Below are positions 18,483 through 28,023 of a DNA stretch of 64,000 nt, one piece after another. A program made the translations under genes and the position numbers. The first letter of the stretch is position 1. Every line of letters starts with the position of its first letter. Origin of the DNA: an uncultured Aquimarina sp. (GTDB taxonomy: Bacteria; Bacteroidota; Bacteroidia; Flavobacteriales; Flavobacteriaceae); the NCBI GenBank assembly GCA_947496555.1, contig CANMDH010000023.1, positions 22,434 through 86,433 of the forward strand. Reading direction: 5' to 3'. The notes beneath the pieces were generated by a model, which saw only the letters and a program-made list of their open reading frames with translations, was not told the origin of the DNA and ran no database searches.

Positions 18483-18578
18483 AACCTTTTAGTTTTTGAA
18501 GTAAAGAATTAGTTGGTAAAAGTAATTGTGGCATAACGTTTGAGCATTACCATACCATTCACACAAATTAACAGTATT

Positions 18579-19118
18579 ATGAAAAAAACAATCACAGCAA
18601 TTTTCCTATTAAGTACAATTATGGTATCGGCTCAAAATGATACCAATGGGGTAGAACGACACCAATTTAAGGCTAATTTGTTATTAACCCCCAATTTGGA
18701 TTATGAAATAGGAGTATCTAAAAATTCAACTATAGGATTTAATTTAGGAACTGGGTTTGCCTGGGTTGAAGAGGCATTTGTAGATGAAACAGAGTTTGGA
18801 GTGTTTCTAGTTTTTAGTTCTTATTATAGATACTATTACAATTTTAAACGCAGACAAGAAAAAGGTAAGAATACAGCTAGAAATTCTGCAAATTATGTGG
18901 GGGTGCTAGCTTCTTATTTGCCTGGAGACCCTATTATTGGAGATATTGAATTAGAGGATGATTATGCCTTTGCAGCAGGGCCTGTGTGGGGATTTCAGAG
19001 GACGTATTGGAAACGATTGAATTTTGGTCTGGAATTAGGGGTCGGTTTTGGAGCCACAGAAAATTTTGGAACCATTGTTCCTATCGGTAATTTAAATTTA
19101 GGTTGGATAATTAATTAG
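18579..19118 (+). CDS. Secreted small barrel-like protein, hypothetical
   Basis: From ATG 18579 the 179-residue product has a signal peptide (MKKTITAIFLLSTIMVSAQ) and alternating aromatic and glycine-rich stretches (NFGLELGVGFGATENFG) typical of small outer-membrane beta-barrels. The 39 nt upstream that stay open in frame encode no signal sequence and were left out. A terminator follows, so it is monocistronic. Function unknown. Confidence 0.65.
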   Translation: MKKTITAIFLLSTIMVSAQNDTNGVERHQFKANLLLTPNLDYEIGVSKNSTIGFNLGTGFAWVEEAFVDETEFGVFLVFSSYYRYYYNFKRRQEKGKNTARNSANYVGVLASYLPGDPIIGDIELEDDYAFAAGPVWGFQRTYWKRLNFGLELGVGFGATENFGTIVPIGNLNLGWIIN

Positions 19119-19154
19119 ATATTAATGATTTGATAATCAAAATATTAATTCTTT

Positions 19155-19193
19155 AAAATAGCAATGAAATTTTTTTTCATTGCTATTTTTTTT
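19155..19193 (+). terminator. Terminator before typA
   Basis: AAAATAGCAATGAAA (19155-19169) pairs with TTTCATTGCTATTTT (19176-19190), followed by T residues. Confidence 0.85.
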
Positions 19194-19205
19194 ATTTATC
19201 AAAAT

Positions 19206-19239
19206 TTGATGAGATCTTTAAAAATATAGCGTACCTTTG
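19206..19239 (+). promoter_or_regulatory. typA promoter
   Basis: TTG (19206-19208), a 23-bp spacer and TACCTTTG (19232-19239) form a complete Bacteroidota promoter. Initiation near 19244 would leave a leader of about 18 nt. Confidence 0.75.
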
Positions 19240-19261
19240 CACCCTTTAAAATGAGGCGTTT

Positions 19262-21061
19262 ATGACAGCTATAAAGAATATCGCAATAATTGCACACGTA
19301 GATCATGGTAAAACTACATTGGTAGATAAGATTATGTACCATTGTCAATTATTTCGTGAAAATGAAAATACAGGAGATCTAATCTTAGATAATAATGATC
19401 TTGAGCGCGAACGTGGGATTACCATTACTTCAAAAAACGTTTCTGTAAACTACAAAGGAACCAAAATCAATATTATCGATACTCCAGGTCACGCCGATTT
19501 TGGCGGTGAAGTAGAGCGAGTGCTTAATATGGCCGACGGAGTGTTACTTTTGGTGGATGCTTTTGAAGGACCGATGCCACAAACGCGTTTTGTACTACAA
19601 AAAGCAATCGATCTTGGATTAAAGCCATGCGTGGTGGTTAACAAGGTTGATAAAGAAAACTGTACGCCAGATGAAGTTCATGAAAAGGTTTTTGATCTTA
19701 TGTTTGAACTTGGGGCAGAAGAGTGGCAGTTAGATTTCCCAACGGTATATGGTTCTGCAAAGAACAATTGGATGAGTGATGATTGGAAAAAGGAAACTGA
19801 TAATATAGAACCTCTATTGGATATGGTGATTGAGCACATTCCTTCACCCAAAATAGAAGTAGGTTCGCCACAAATGTTGATCACATCCTTAGATTTTTCA
19901 TCTTTTACGGGTCGTATTGCAATTGGTCGTCTGCAAAGAGGAGTTTTGACTGAAGGTATGCAGGTTTCGTTGGTAAAACGTGATGGAAAGATTATCAAAT
20001 CAAGAATAAAAGAGCTACATACTTTTGAAGGTTTGGGAAGACGAAAAGTAGAAAAGGTAGAAGCTGGTGATATTTGTGCCTTGGTTGGACTTGAAGGTTT
20101 TGAGATAGGGGATACGGTAGCCGATATCGAAAATCCTGAAGGTTTACAAACCATTGCCATTGATGAGCCTACGATGAGTATGCTATTTACGATCAATGAC
20201 TCGCCTTTCTTTGGTAAAGACGGTAAATTTGTAACCTCACGACATATAAAAGAAAGATTAGAAAAAGAACTAGAAAAAAACCTGGCACTTAGGGTAGAGG
20301 AAACCGATAGCGCAGATAAGTTTATGGTTTTTGGTAGAGGTGTATTGCATTTATCGGTACTTATCGAAACCATGAGACGTGAGGGGTATGAATTACAAAT
20401 CGGACAACCTCAGGTAATCATTAAGGAAATCGATGGTACTAAATGCGAACCAATCGAAGAACTTACCATTGACCTACCAGAACATGTTTCGGGTAAAGCA
20501 GTTGAGATGGTGACGCTTCGTAAAGGAGAAATGCTTAGTATGGAAGCTAAAGGAGATCGTATGGTGTGCGAATTCATGATTCCGTCTAGAGGAATTATAG
20601 GGTTACGTAACCAATTATTAACTGCTACCGCAGGTGAGGCGATCATGGCGCATCGTTTTAAAGAATATCAACCATTAAAAGGAGATATCCCGGGGCGTAT
20701 AAATGGTTCTTTGGTTTCTATGGAAAAAGGGACCGCAATACCATATTCTATTGATAAACTTCAGGAAAGAGGAAAGTTTTTTATTGATCCAGGAGAAGAT
20801 ATTTATGAAGGTCAGGTAATTGGTGAGAATTCACGAGGTGATGATATGACAGTAAACGTTACTAAGACCAAAAAATTATCGAATGTACGTTCTGCCGGTG
20901 CTGATGATAAAGCCAAAATTGTTCCGGCCATCAAATTTTCTTTGGAAGAAGCCCTAGAATATATCCAAAAGGATGAATACGTTGAGGTAACACCTAATCA
21001 TCTTAGGTTAAGAAAGATATTCCTTACCGAAGTAGAGCGTAAGAGAAATAAAATTGTGTAA
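19262..21061 (+). CDS. typA: Ribosome-associated GTPase TypA/BipA
   Basis: Translational GTPase related to EF-G and LepA, involved in stress responses and 50S assembly. The 599-residue protein has G1 [10 protein letters not shown] (11-20), G2 in [14 protein letters not shown]3 [16 protein letters not shown]4 NKVDK, a domain-II barrel, EF-G-like domains III and V, and the TypA-specific C-terminal part ([45 protein letters not shown]). RERGITI and the C-terminal block separate it from LepA and EF-G. A strong promoter precedes it and a terminator follows. Confidence 0.97.
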   Translation: MTAIKNIAIIAHVDHGKTTLVDKIMYHCQLFRENENTGDLILDNNDLERERGITITSKNVSVNYKGTKINIIDTPGHADFGGEVERVLNMADGVLLLVDAFEGPMPQTRFVLQKAIDLGLKPCVVVNKVDKENCTPDEVHEKVFDLMFELGAEEWQLDFPTVYGSAKNNWMSDDWKKETDNIEPLLDMVIEHIPSPKIEVGSPQMLITSLDFSSFTGRIAIGRLQRGVLTEGMQVSLVKRDGKIIKSRIKELHTFEGLGRRKVEKVEAGDICALVGLEGFEIGDTVADIENPEGLQTIAIDEPTMSMLFTINDSPFFGKDGKFVTSRHIKERLEKELEKNLALRVEETDSADKFMVFGRGVLHLSVLIETMRREGYELQIGQPQVIIKEIDGTKCEPIEELTIDLPEHVSGKAVEMVTLRKGEMLSMEAKGDRMVCEFMIPSRGIIGLRNQLLTATAGEAIMAHRFKEYQPLKGDIPGRINGSLVSMEKGTAIPYSIDKLQERGKFFIDPGEDIYEGQVIGENSRGDDMTVNVTKTKKLSNVRSAGADDKAKIVPAIKFSLEEALEYIQKDEYVEVTPNHLRLRKIFLTEVERKRNKIV

Positions 21062-21081
21062 AGCAATTAAAATCTAAATAT

Positions 21082-21108
21082 AAAACCCGAGCATTGCTCG
21101 GGTTTTTG
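21082..21108 (+). terminator. typA terminator
   Basis: AAAACCCGAGC and GCTCGGGTTTT form an 11-bp stem with an ATT loop and a T-run. Confidence 0.9.
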
Positions 21109-21457
21109 TTTTGTAATCAAAGAAACATGTTCTTGATTTTTTCAGAGAATTTCTGAAAAAAACTACCTTCTCATAGCATATCTGCTAGCTCCTGGCAATT
21201 GCCTTAGAAAACTCTTCAGCGCCTTAAGGTCTATGACCATAATACCATAAAATAATTTCATAAGCCTACTACTTTTTATGTGTGATACAATCCCTCAACA
21301 AAAGAATGATAGTACATCCTTTATATAATAGACTACAGAAATTAGACCAAGTTACTTTTGATTCGAATTTTTATAAAAACTTTAAGACTCTCAAATAATT
21401 TTGAAAGAGATGGGCGTTTATTAATTAATAAGCGGAAAATATAGGCTTTCTTAAAAT
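21109..21457. other. Non-coding stretch without a recognised gene
   Basis: No supported coding frame was found. It has a 10-bp inverted repeat, TTTTTTCAGA (21137-21146) and TCTGAAAAAA (21152-21161), and an isolated TACTTTTG (21353-21360) without a -33 partner. Both are weak. The tail end of the small-RNA terminator begins near 21457. Confidence 0.5.
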
Positions 21458-21590
21458 AAAAAACGTCTCGAGAGGGGGCTCGAGACGTTTAGTCGATATT
21501 CTGGGGTATGATTCGGGGGCTAATCCAAATATTTTGGGGTAATTTATTGGAGGTTTTCGATTTTGGGGCGAAATACTTTCCTTAATATTA
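21458..21590 (-). ncRNA. Candidate small RNA with repeated C-rich hairpin loops
   Basis: A complete minus-strand unit is visible: a promoter (TTG-N18-TACATTTG, 21624-21596), about 130 nt, then a 12-bp terminator stem (21479-21490 with 21461-21472) and a T-run. The transcript has five runs of four or five C. Three lie in small hairpin loops: TTTCG/CGAAA around 21560-21568, a CCAA...TTGG helix around 21534-21540, and GATT/AATC around 21514-21521. One sits in a weak ATA/TAT stem near 21503, and the last is the terminator loop itself (CCCCCT). C-rich loops in other phyla bind G-rich mRNA sites. No protein is supported here. It may be a known Bacteroidota RNA family that I cannot check. Confidence 0.65.
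21461..21490 (-). terminator. Terminator of the candidate small RNA
   Basis: AAACGTCTCGAG and CTCGAGACGTTT form a perfect 12-bp stem. The loop on the minus strand is CCCCCT, and TTTTTTATTTT follows. Confidence 0.85.
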
Positions 21591-21595
21591 CATTG

Positions 21596-21624
21596 CAAAT
21601 GTAAGAGGTTTCCTTGAGTTGCAA
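21596..21624 (-). promoter_or_regulatory. Promoter of the candidate small RNA
   Basis: On the minus strand TTG, an 18-bp spacer and TACATTTG (21603-21596) fit the Bacteroidota consensus exactly. The next minus-strand gene start is far downstream, beyond the terminator at 21461-21490, so this promoter serves a short transcript. Confidence 0.7.
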
Positions 21625-21778
21625 CTTGTAAAAAACAATAAAATATCGGTAAAATACGTTTAATTATCGATAAAATACACAAACTATAACGTTTGCGTTG
21701 ATTTTTAATACTATTTTTCCTAATAAAAATTATTTACTTTTTCTGACTAGGTAGGGATCTAAAAAGTAGGAGAGATTA

Positions 21779-22462
21779 TTATCCTTTTCTTTGAACGACT
21801 TCAAAAACCTTGTTTCCGTCACACTTCAAGGTTTTTGATGGATATTTAAGTAGTAGTGCATAATCATGGGTAGCCATAAGGATGGTATTTCCATTTTTGT
21901 TAATGTCTTGTAAGACTTCCATAACCTCTACCGATGTTTGTGGATCCAGGTTCCCGGTAGGTTCATCAGCAAGAATAAGTTCGGGGTCATTAAGCAATGC
22001 CCTGGCAATAGCTATGCGTTGTTGTTCTCCGCCAGATAATTGATATGGGAATTTAAAATCTTTGGTTTTCATACCCACTTTATCAAGAACATCATCAATT
22101 TTACTATCCATAGCTTTCTCATCTGTCCAGCCGGTAGCTTTAAGTACAAACAAGAGATTATCTTTTACCGTTCTATCGTTAAGTAATTTAAAATCCTGAA
22201 AAACGATACCCAGTTTTCTACGTAAAAATGGAATTTGATTTTCTTGCAACGTAGGTAGATCAAAATCAACAATACTACCTTCTCCTTCCAGCAACGGAAG
22301 GTCCCCATACAGCGTTTTCATAAAGCTACTCTTTCCGGTACCGGTTTTACCAATAAGGTATACGAAATCCCCTTTGTTAACTTCGACATTAACATCAGAG
22401 AGAATTAAGCTTTCGCGTTGATAAATAGAAGCATCTTTAAGGCTTAATACCGTATTAGACAT
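21779..22462 (-). CDS. ftsE: FtsE-like ABC transporter ATP-binding protein
   Basis: The 227-residue ATPase has Walker A GKTGTGKSS (38-46), a Q-loop FQDFKLL (88-93), the signature LSGGEQQ (141-147), Walker B LILADE (161-166) with PTGNLD, and a switch His in MATHD. The DFKLLNDRTVKDNL segment is typical of FtsE, which with the permease FtsX controls peptidoglycan hydrolases at division. FtsX is not adjacent, as is common in Bacteroidota. LolD is the closest alternative. The gene is divergent from the TPR gene at 22756 and about 300 bp from it. Confidence 0.82.
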   Translation of the reverse strand: MSNTVLSLKDASIYQRESLILSDVNVEVNKGDFVYLIGKTGTGKSSFMKTLYGDLPLLEGEGSIVDFDLPTLQENQIPFLRRKLGIVFQDFKLLNDRTVKDNLLFVLKATGWTDEKAMDSKIDDVLDKVGMKTKDFKFPYQLSGGEQQRIAIARALLNDPELILADEPTGNLDPQTSVEVMEVLQDINKNGNTILMATHDYALLLKYPSKTLKCDGNKVFEVVQRKG

Positions 22463-22755
22463 AGTTTATATTTCAGAATTAATATTATTTGGTAAAAGTA
22501 AAAAGTTTTCGGTTAAAAAATGGGGTGTTAAAAATAGTTTTTAATAACTCTGAATTGATAACCTCTTTTTACCACAAATATTTTATTTTTTGTTTACTAT
22601 GGTGGTTTCAATATTCATAAAGAATTCATAATTCTGGATTTGTGTTGTAATTATCTCAAAAATCTGTCGTTATTACTATGGAGATTAGGCTATCTTTAAC
22701 ACAAAATTTATTCGCGGGAAACGAAATTTACCTTTTGATTGTAATACTTAGTTAG
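22463..22755. other. Divergent intergenic region
   Basis: The 293-bp region between divergent genes has no coding frame. TATCTTTA at 22691-22698 is a one-mismatch -7 box for the TPR operon, with no convincing -33 element. Confidence 0.4.
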
Positions 22756-25700
22756 ATGAACAAACACATCACCTCGATGATTGTTGTGATTGGCCTGTCT
22801 GGAATACTTTCTGCACAGCAATCTGCAATTTATACCAATGAATTAGTGCAGTATAATCAAGCATTAGAATTATACAATAACAAACAATTTTTGGCTGCTC
22901 AAAATCTTTTTGATAAGGTTCGTGACGCCGTTGATGACGAAAATATAGATGCTAATTGTAGTTATTATATCGCAAATTGTGCAGTTTGGTTAAACCAAAA
23001 AGATGCAGACCAGCTTCTTGAGAATTTTGTGGTGCAATATCCAACCAGTATCAAACGTAACTCGGCTTACCTAGATGCAGCTACCTATTATTTTGATAAT
23101 GGAAAATATGCATATGCCCGTAAGTGGTATGAAAAAGTGGACGAGGGAAATTTGAGTCGCGGCGAAAAGGAAAGATTTAATTTTAATAAAGGGTACGCAT
23201 ACTTTAAAATTCAACGATTTAATGAGGCGAAAAAATATTTAAATCGAGTTCAGGACTCTCCCGAGTATGGAGCGAAAGCCAAATATTATTTGGGTTTCAT
23301 TGCTTATGAAGGTGATAATTATAAAGAAGCCGACAAGCTTTTTGACGAGGTAAAGGATCTCGATCAGTACAATAAGAATCTATCGTATTTCCAGAGTGAT
23401 ATGAATTTTAAATCTGGAAATTTTGAAGAAGCTATCAAGGAAGGATTACAGCAACTACCAAAATCTAAACCTTCAGAAAGATCAGAATTAAATAAGATTA
23501 TTGGCGAAAGCTATTTCAAACTTGGAAAATATCAAGATGCAATTCCTTACTTAAAAGAATATAAGGGCCGTAAAGGAAAATGGAACAATACCGATTATTA
23601 TTATCTGGGATATGCCTATTACAAGCAAGGAGATTATCAAAATGCGATTTCTGAGTTTAATAAAATTGTAGGGGGACGTAACGCTACGGCGCAAAATGCC
23701 TATTATCACCTGGCAGAATCGTATCTGAAAACAAATCAAAAACAACAAGCACTCAATGCTTTTAAGAATGCGTCTGAAATGGATTTTGAAACTAAAATCA
23801 AAGAAGATGCTTTATACAATTATGCCAAATTGAGTTATGACATTGGGAATTCTTATAAAAGCACACCAAAGGTATTGTTGGGATACCTAGATGAATATCC
23901 GAATTCAGAATTTAAAGAAGAAATCAAAGAGTTATTAATCAGTTCGTACATCACTTCCAAAAACTATAAAGAGGCGATGGACCTGCTGGAAGGGAGTCGC
24001 AATTTTGCCGATAAAGAAGTGTACCAAAAAGTGGCTTTTTACCGTGGGATTGAGTTGTATAATGAAAACAGTTACACCGAAGCTATTACCTATTTTAATA
24101 AATCTATAGAAAAACAAACAAATCCTAATTTTACGGCAAGAGCAATCTATTGGAAGGCCGAGAGTGATTATTTACTGAATGATTTTGATGGAGCATTGAT
24201 AGGTTTCAAACAATTTGAAGGAAGTACAGGAGCTTCGACCACTAACGAATACAAACAAATCGAGTATAATTTGGGATATACTTATTTCAAATTGAAGCAA
24301 TACCCACAGGCAGCCAAATATTTTGAAGAGTTTGCCAACAAAGCTGAGGGAGACAATGTAAGAAAAAATGATACCTACCTTAGGTTAGGGGATAGTCATT
24401 TTATCTCTAGTAAATACTGGCCGGCAATGGAGGCTTATAACAAAGCTATTAAAGGAAATGGCCCAGATTCTGATTATGCGCATTACCAAAAAGCAATTAG
24501 CTACGGATTCGTAAACAAGAACAATCAAAAAATTCAGGATCTGGAGATGTTCATAAAAAAATATCCACGTTCTACCTATCGTGATGATGCTATGTTTGCT
24601 CTGGGTGATGTGTATATTTCAGAAAATAAGATCGATAGAGGTATTGAAGCGTATGATCGGTTAATTAGAGATGTGCCCAGAAGTTCGTATGTGCCCAAAG
24701 CATTGCTGAAACAAGGTTTGGTTTTTTATAATGGAGATCAAGGTAATAGGGCATTATCTAAATTTAAAAGAGTTGTAGCAGAATATCCTGGAACAGATGA
24801 AGCAATACAAGCAGTAAATACGGCCAGGTTGATTTATGTGGATTTAGGAAGAACCGACGAGTATGCCTCATGGGTAAAAGGATTAAGTTTTGTTGATGTG
24901 AGTGATGCCGATTTGGATAATACGTCTTTCGAAGCTGCCGAAAAGCAATTTGTAGAGAATAATGATAGTGGAGCCATCAATGGTTTTGAAAAATATTTAC
25001 GAGAATTTCCAAATGGATTACATGCGTTAAAAAGCCACTTCCATATCGCACAATTATATTTCAAAAAAGGAGATAAAGAAGCAGCTGTTCCTCATTACGA
25101 ATATGTGTTGCAAAATGAGCGAACCGAGTTTACAGAACAGTCACTGGCAAGATTATCTCAAATATATCTAGAGAATCGTAGCTACGAAAAAGCAATTCCT
25201 GTTTTAGAACGATTAGAAAACGATGCCGATTACCCACAAAATATCATTTTTGCACAATCTAATTTGATGAAATCGTACTATCAGTTGCTTAATTATCAAA
25301 AAACAATTGAATACGCAGATAAGGTGTTGGCAAACCCAAAGATCCAGAACGATGTAAAAAGTGATGCCAAAATATTTACGGCTAGAGCAGCATTTCAGAC
25401 AAACAATATATCCAGAGCAAAAAAGGCATATGCCGAAGTGCAAAAAATCGCAACGGGCGAATTAGCAGCAGAAGCTTTATACTACCATGCCTATTTTGAA
25501 AATGAAGAAGGAAACTATAAATATTCTAATACAACCATACAAAAATTGGCAAAAGATTATTCGGGATATCGATTGTATGGTTCTAAAGGATTGGTGCTTA
25601 TGGCAAAAAATTTCTACGGACTTAAAGATGCCTATCAGGCTACCTATATCTTGGAGAGCGTTATTAAGAATTTCTCAGATTATCCTGAAGTTATAGATGA

Positions 25701-25773
25701 AGCTCGACGAGAGCTCAAAAAAATCAAAGCCAAAGAGGCAAAAACTAATTCATCCATCCAAACCGAACAGTAA
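22756..25773 (+). CDS. Large exported tetratricopeptide-repeat protein
   Basis: The 1005-residue product has a signal peptide (MNKHITSMIVVIGLSGILSAQ) and is made almost wholly of TPR-type helical repeats, with recurring A/G-x-x-Y-x-x-G/A patterns (YYLGYAYYKQGDYQNAI, YNLGYTYFKLKQYPQAAKYF, FHIAQLYFKKGDKEAAVPHY). Such scaffolds mediate protein assembly in the periplasm or at the outer membrane. No catalytic domain is seen. It ends 28 bp before a TonB-receptor-like barrel gene, which is followed by an overlapping LuxR-type gene, so the three look co-transcribed. A link to surface transport or secretion is inferred only from context. Confidence 0.8.
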   Translation: MNKHITSMIVVIGLSGILSAQQSAIYTNELVQYNQALELYNNKQFLAAQNLFDKVRDAVDDENIDANCSYYIANCAVWLNQKDADQLLENFVVQYPTSIKRNSAYLDAATYYFDNGKYAYARKWYEKVDEGNLSRGEKERFNFNKGYAYFKIQRFNEAKKYLNRVQDSPEYGAKAKYYLGFIAYEGDNYKEADKLFDEVKDLDQYNKNLSYFQSDMNFKSGNFEEAIKEGLQQLPKSKPSERSELNKIIGESYFKLGKYQDAIPYLKEYKGRKGKWNNTDYYYLGYAYYKQGDYQNAISEFNKIVGGRNATAQNAYYHLAESYLKTNQKQQALNAFKNASEMDFETKIKEDALYNYAKLSYDIGNSYKSTPKVLLGYLDEYPNSEFKEEIKELLISSYITSKNYKEAMDLLEGSRNFADKEVYQKVAFYRGIELYNENSYTEAITYFNKSIEKQTNPNFTARAIYWKAESDYLLNDFDGALIGFKQFEGSTGASTTNEYKQIEYNLGYTYFKLKQYPQAAKYFEEFANKAEGDNVRKNDTYLRLGDSHFISSKYWPAMEAYNKAIKGNGPDSDYAHYQKAISYGFVNKNNQKIQDLEMFIKKYPRSTYRDDAMFALGDVYISENKIDRGIEAYDRLIRDVPRSSYVPKALLKQGLVFYNGDQGNRALSKFKRVVAEYPGTDEAIQAVNTARLIYVDLGRTDEYASWVKGLSFVDVSDADLDNTSFEAAEKQFVENNDSGAINGFEKYLREFPNGLHALKSHFHIAQLYFKKGDKEAAVPHYEYVLQNERTEFTEQSLARLSQIYLENRSYEKAIPVLERLENDADYPQNIIFAQSNLMKSYYQLLNYQKTIEYADKVLANPKIQNDVKSDAKIFTARAAFQTNNISRAKKAYAEVQKIATGELAAEALYYHAYFENEEGNYKYSNTTIQKLAKDYSGYRLYGSKGLVLMAKNFYGLKDAYQATYILESVIKNFSDYPEVIDEARRELKKIKAKEAKTNSSIQTEQ

Positions 25774-25801
25774 TAATCAGTTTTAAAACGATTTGTATCT
25801 T

Positions 25802-27541
25802 ATGATTAGATATTTTCAGAAAGTAATACCTTATATATGCTTAGTTGTTAGTTGGGGGGCTATTGCACAAGAAAAAGAAGACGAAACCCTAGAGACAGAG
25901 CGTGTTGTTATTGTTAAGGCATATACACCTACCATTAGTGATGCTTTCAAGGTAAAATCTACCCCGATTCTTAATGATTCGGTGACCCAGAAGAAAAAAG
26001 AGATACGGTATAGTATTTTTTCGGTTCCGGTAGCCTCTACCTATACCCCGGCAAAGGGAAGAGCAGCTAATATCGATCGACCCAAACCGATAGAGATCTA
26101 TGATAACTATGCCACCTTGGGTTTTGGTAATTTTACATCGGCCCTGGCAGAGTTTTATAGTAATTTTCAGTTAAATCGATCGGATAACTTAGGATTATAC
26201 CTACATCATAATTCTTCGCAAGGAGGTATAGATGAGGTGCAGCTTGATGATAAGTTTTACAATACAATTTTGGATCTTAATTATACCTCTCGCAATCGAG
26301 ATTATACCTACGGTATAGAAGTAGGAGCAGAACACCAGCTATATAATTGGTATGGCTTACCTGAAATTCCTGTATTAACTCAAGATCAAATTAATGCCAT
26401 TGATCCACAGCAAAATTATTTTGGAGCAAAACTTGGCGGAAAAATTCAGTTTGATGATTTGTACTTTAAAAAGGCAACGCTAAACTATCGATTTTTTGGA
26501 GACGCTTTGGGATCGGTAGAACACCATGTGGTAGCCAAACCAACTTTCGAGTTTGAAATGGGAAATTCGTTAATCACTACAAATTTTATAGTTGATTACC
26601 TAAACGGAAGTTTTGATCGGGATATTGATCCGGTACTGCAAATCCCAAATGATTATGGGATTCTTAATCTAGGTGTAAACCCAAGTCTGGTAATACTAAG
26701 AGATAATCTTACGGTCAATTTGGGAGCTGCTGTTTACTATAGTATTGATACCGAAAATAGTGATAATGATTTTTTTATATACCCAAAAGTAACCGCTTCT
26801 TATCGATTGCTTGATGATGTCGTTATAGCCTATGGCGGATTGGAAGGAGAACTAAGACAAAATACCTATCGGGATGCTGTACAACAAAATCCGTACGTAT
26901 CACCAACATTAATTATTGAACAAACCAATAATTTGTATGATGCTTATGTAGGACTAAAGGGGAAAATATCTGATGTAGTGAGTTATAATTTTAGAGGAAG
27001 CTATATTTCTGAAGATGAAAAACCATTATTTGTCAATAATCGACCAACCACACTTTTGTTAGAAGGATATGACTACGGAAATTCCTTTTCCTATCGTTAT
27101 GACGATGTAACGACATTGGTAGGATATGGAGAACTTAATTTTGAAATTAGTAAGAAATTTAAACTGGGAGCATCCGCAGAATATTTTAGTTATGATAATG
27201 AAGACGAACAAGAAGCCTGGAATTTACCCGAAGTAAAAGCTTCAGTCTTGATTGATTATCAAATTAACAACCAGTGGTTTGCAGGTGCACAACTGTTTTA
27301 TGTAGGCGAGCGTAGAGATATCGATAATACCATAGTCACTGATCCCACATTACCTGAAGCCGTTGTGACATTGGATTCTTTTTTTGATGCCAATGTAAAT
27401 CTGGGATATCGATTAAACGATCAGTTGTCTTTTTTCATAAAAGGTAATAACTTAGTTGGAGAAAATTATGAGCGTTGGGTTAACTTTCCAGTACAAGGAA
27501 TACAATTCCTAGGTGGTGTAACATATAAATTTGATTATTGA
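25802..27541 (+). CDS. Outer-membrane beta-barrel (TonB-dependent receptor-like)
   Basis: The roughly 579-residue product has a signal peptide (QKVIPYICLVVSWGAIAQ) and a short N-terminal segment (ERVVIVKAYTPTISDAFKVK), followed by regular alternating strands and a C-terminal aromatic residue (GVTYKFDY), as in TonB-dependent receptor barrels. It is shorter than usual and I see no clear plug or carboxypeptidase-like domain, so it may be a plugless barrel. ATG 25802 was chosen over an in-frame TTG at 25793. Its stop overlaps the next gene's ATG (TGATG at 27539-27543). Confidence 0.75.
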   Translation: MIRYFQKVIPYICLVVSWGAIAQEKEDETLETERVVIVKAYTPTISDAFKVKSTPILNDSVTQKKKEIRYSIFSVPVASTYTPAKGRAANIDRPKPIEIYDNYATLGFGNFTSALAEFYSNFQLNRSDNLGLYLHHNSSQGGIDEVQLDDKFYNTILDLNYTSRNRDYTYGIEVGAEHQLYNWYGLPEIPVLTQDQINAIDPQQNYFGAKLGGKIQFDDLYFKKATLNYRFFGDALGSVEHHVVAKPTFEFEMGNSLITTNFIVDYLNGSFDRDIDPVLQIPNDYGILNLGVNPSLVILRDNLTVNLGAAVYYSIDTENSDNDFFIYPKVTASYRLLDDVVIAYGGLEGELRQNTYRDAVQQNPYVSPTLIIEQTNNLYDAYVGLKGKISDVVSYNFRGSYISEDEKPLFVNNRPTTLLLEGYDYGNSFSYRYDDVTTLVGYGELNFEISKKFKLGASAEYFSYDNEDEQEAWNLPEVKASVLIDYQINNQWFAGAQLFYVGERRDIDNTIVTDPTLPEAVVTLDSFFDANVNLGYRLNDQLSFFIKGNNLVGENYERWVNFPVQGIQFLGGVTYKFDY

Positions 27542-27918
27542 TGCTATTTTATTTACTAAAATTACAACAGGACATCGTGCCTGATCAAATAGAGGTAAAA
27601 GAAGAAAGTAATGGTATGTTAATACCATTGTTTTTGGCGATTGTTTTGATTGGATTGTTCTTTTTTTTGAAGAACAAAAAGAGTAATTTGAATGAAAAAG
27701 CTAAGAACCCGTTTATTCATGAAATAAGCCTCTTATCTATTCGCGAAAGACAAGTATTTGATGAAATATTAAAGAATAAATCTTTAAAAGAGATTGCCGA
27801 AACATTGTTTATAGAAGTGTCTACAGTTAAATCACATGCCAATAAGATATATAAACTATTTGCTGTAAAAAATAAAAGAGAATTACTGGGTAAGTTGCTA
27901 GTCGATAATAATGACTAA
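27541..27918 (+). CDS. Membrane-anchored LuxR-type HTH protein
   Basis: The 125-residue product has one membrane helix (about 26-45, MLIPLFLAIVLIGLFFFL) and a C-terminal GerE/LuxR helix-turn-helix (LSIRERQVFDEILKNKS, LKEIAETLFIEVSTVKSHANKIYKLF). The residues before the helix would be periplasmic if the DNA-binding part is cytosolic. It starts within the stop codon of the barrel gene, so the two are translationally coupled. A membrane-bound regulator reading out the state of this barrel/TPR system is an inference. ATG 27541 was chosen over the TTG at 27538. Confidence 0.75.
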   Translation: MLFYLLKLQQDIVPDQIEVKEESNGMLIPLFLAIVLIGLFFFLKNKKSNLNEKAKNPFIHEISLLSIRERQVFDEILKNKSLKEIAETLFIEVSTVKSHANKIYKLFAVKNKRELLGKLLVDNND

Positions 27919-28023
27919 ATTCTGAAATCCAACCTTTTTCAAACCTTTTTCAAACCTTTCAAAAAGCGTATCTAAACCTTTATAGGATAGTTTTGAGTCA
28001 TCTTAATCTTAAAAAAAATAGTG

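Noticed and set aside
21425-21682. 85-residue minus-strand reading frame over the candidate small RNA
   Set aside because: It spans a full promoter and terminator, has no recognisable domain, and its codon pattern is not gene-like.
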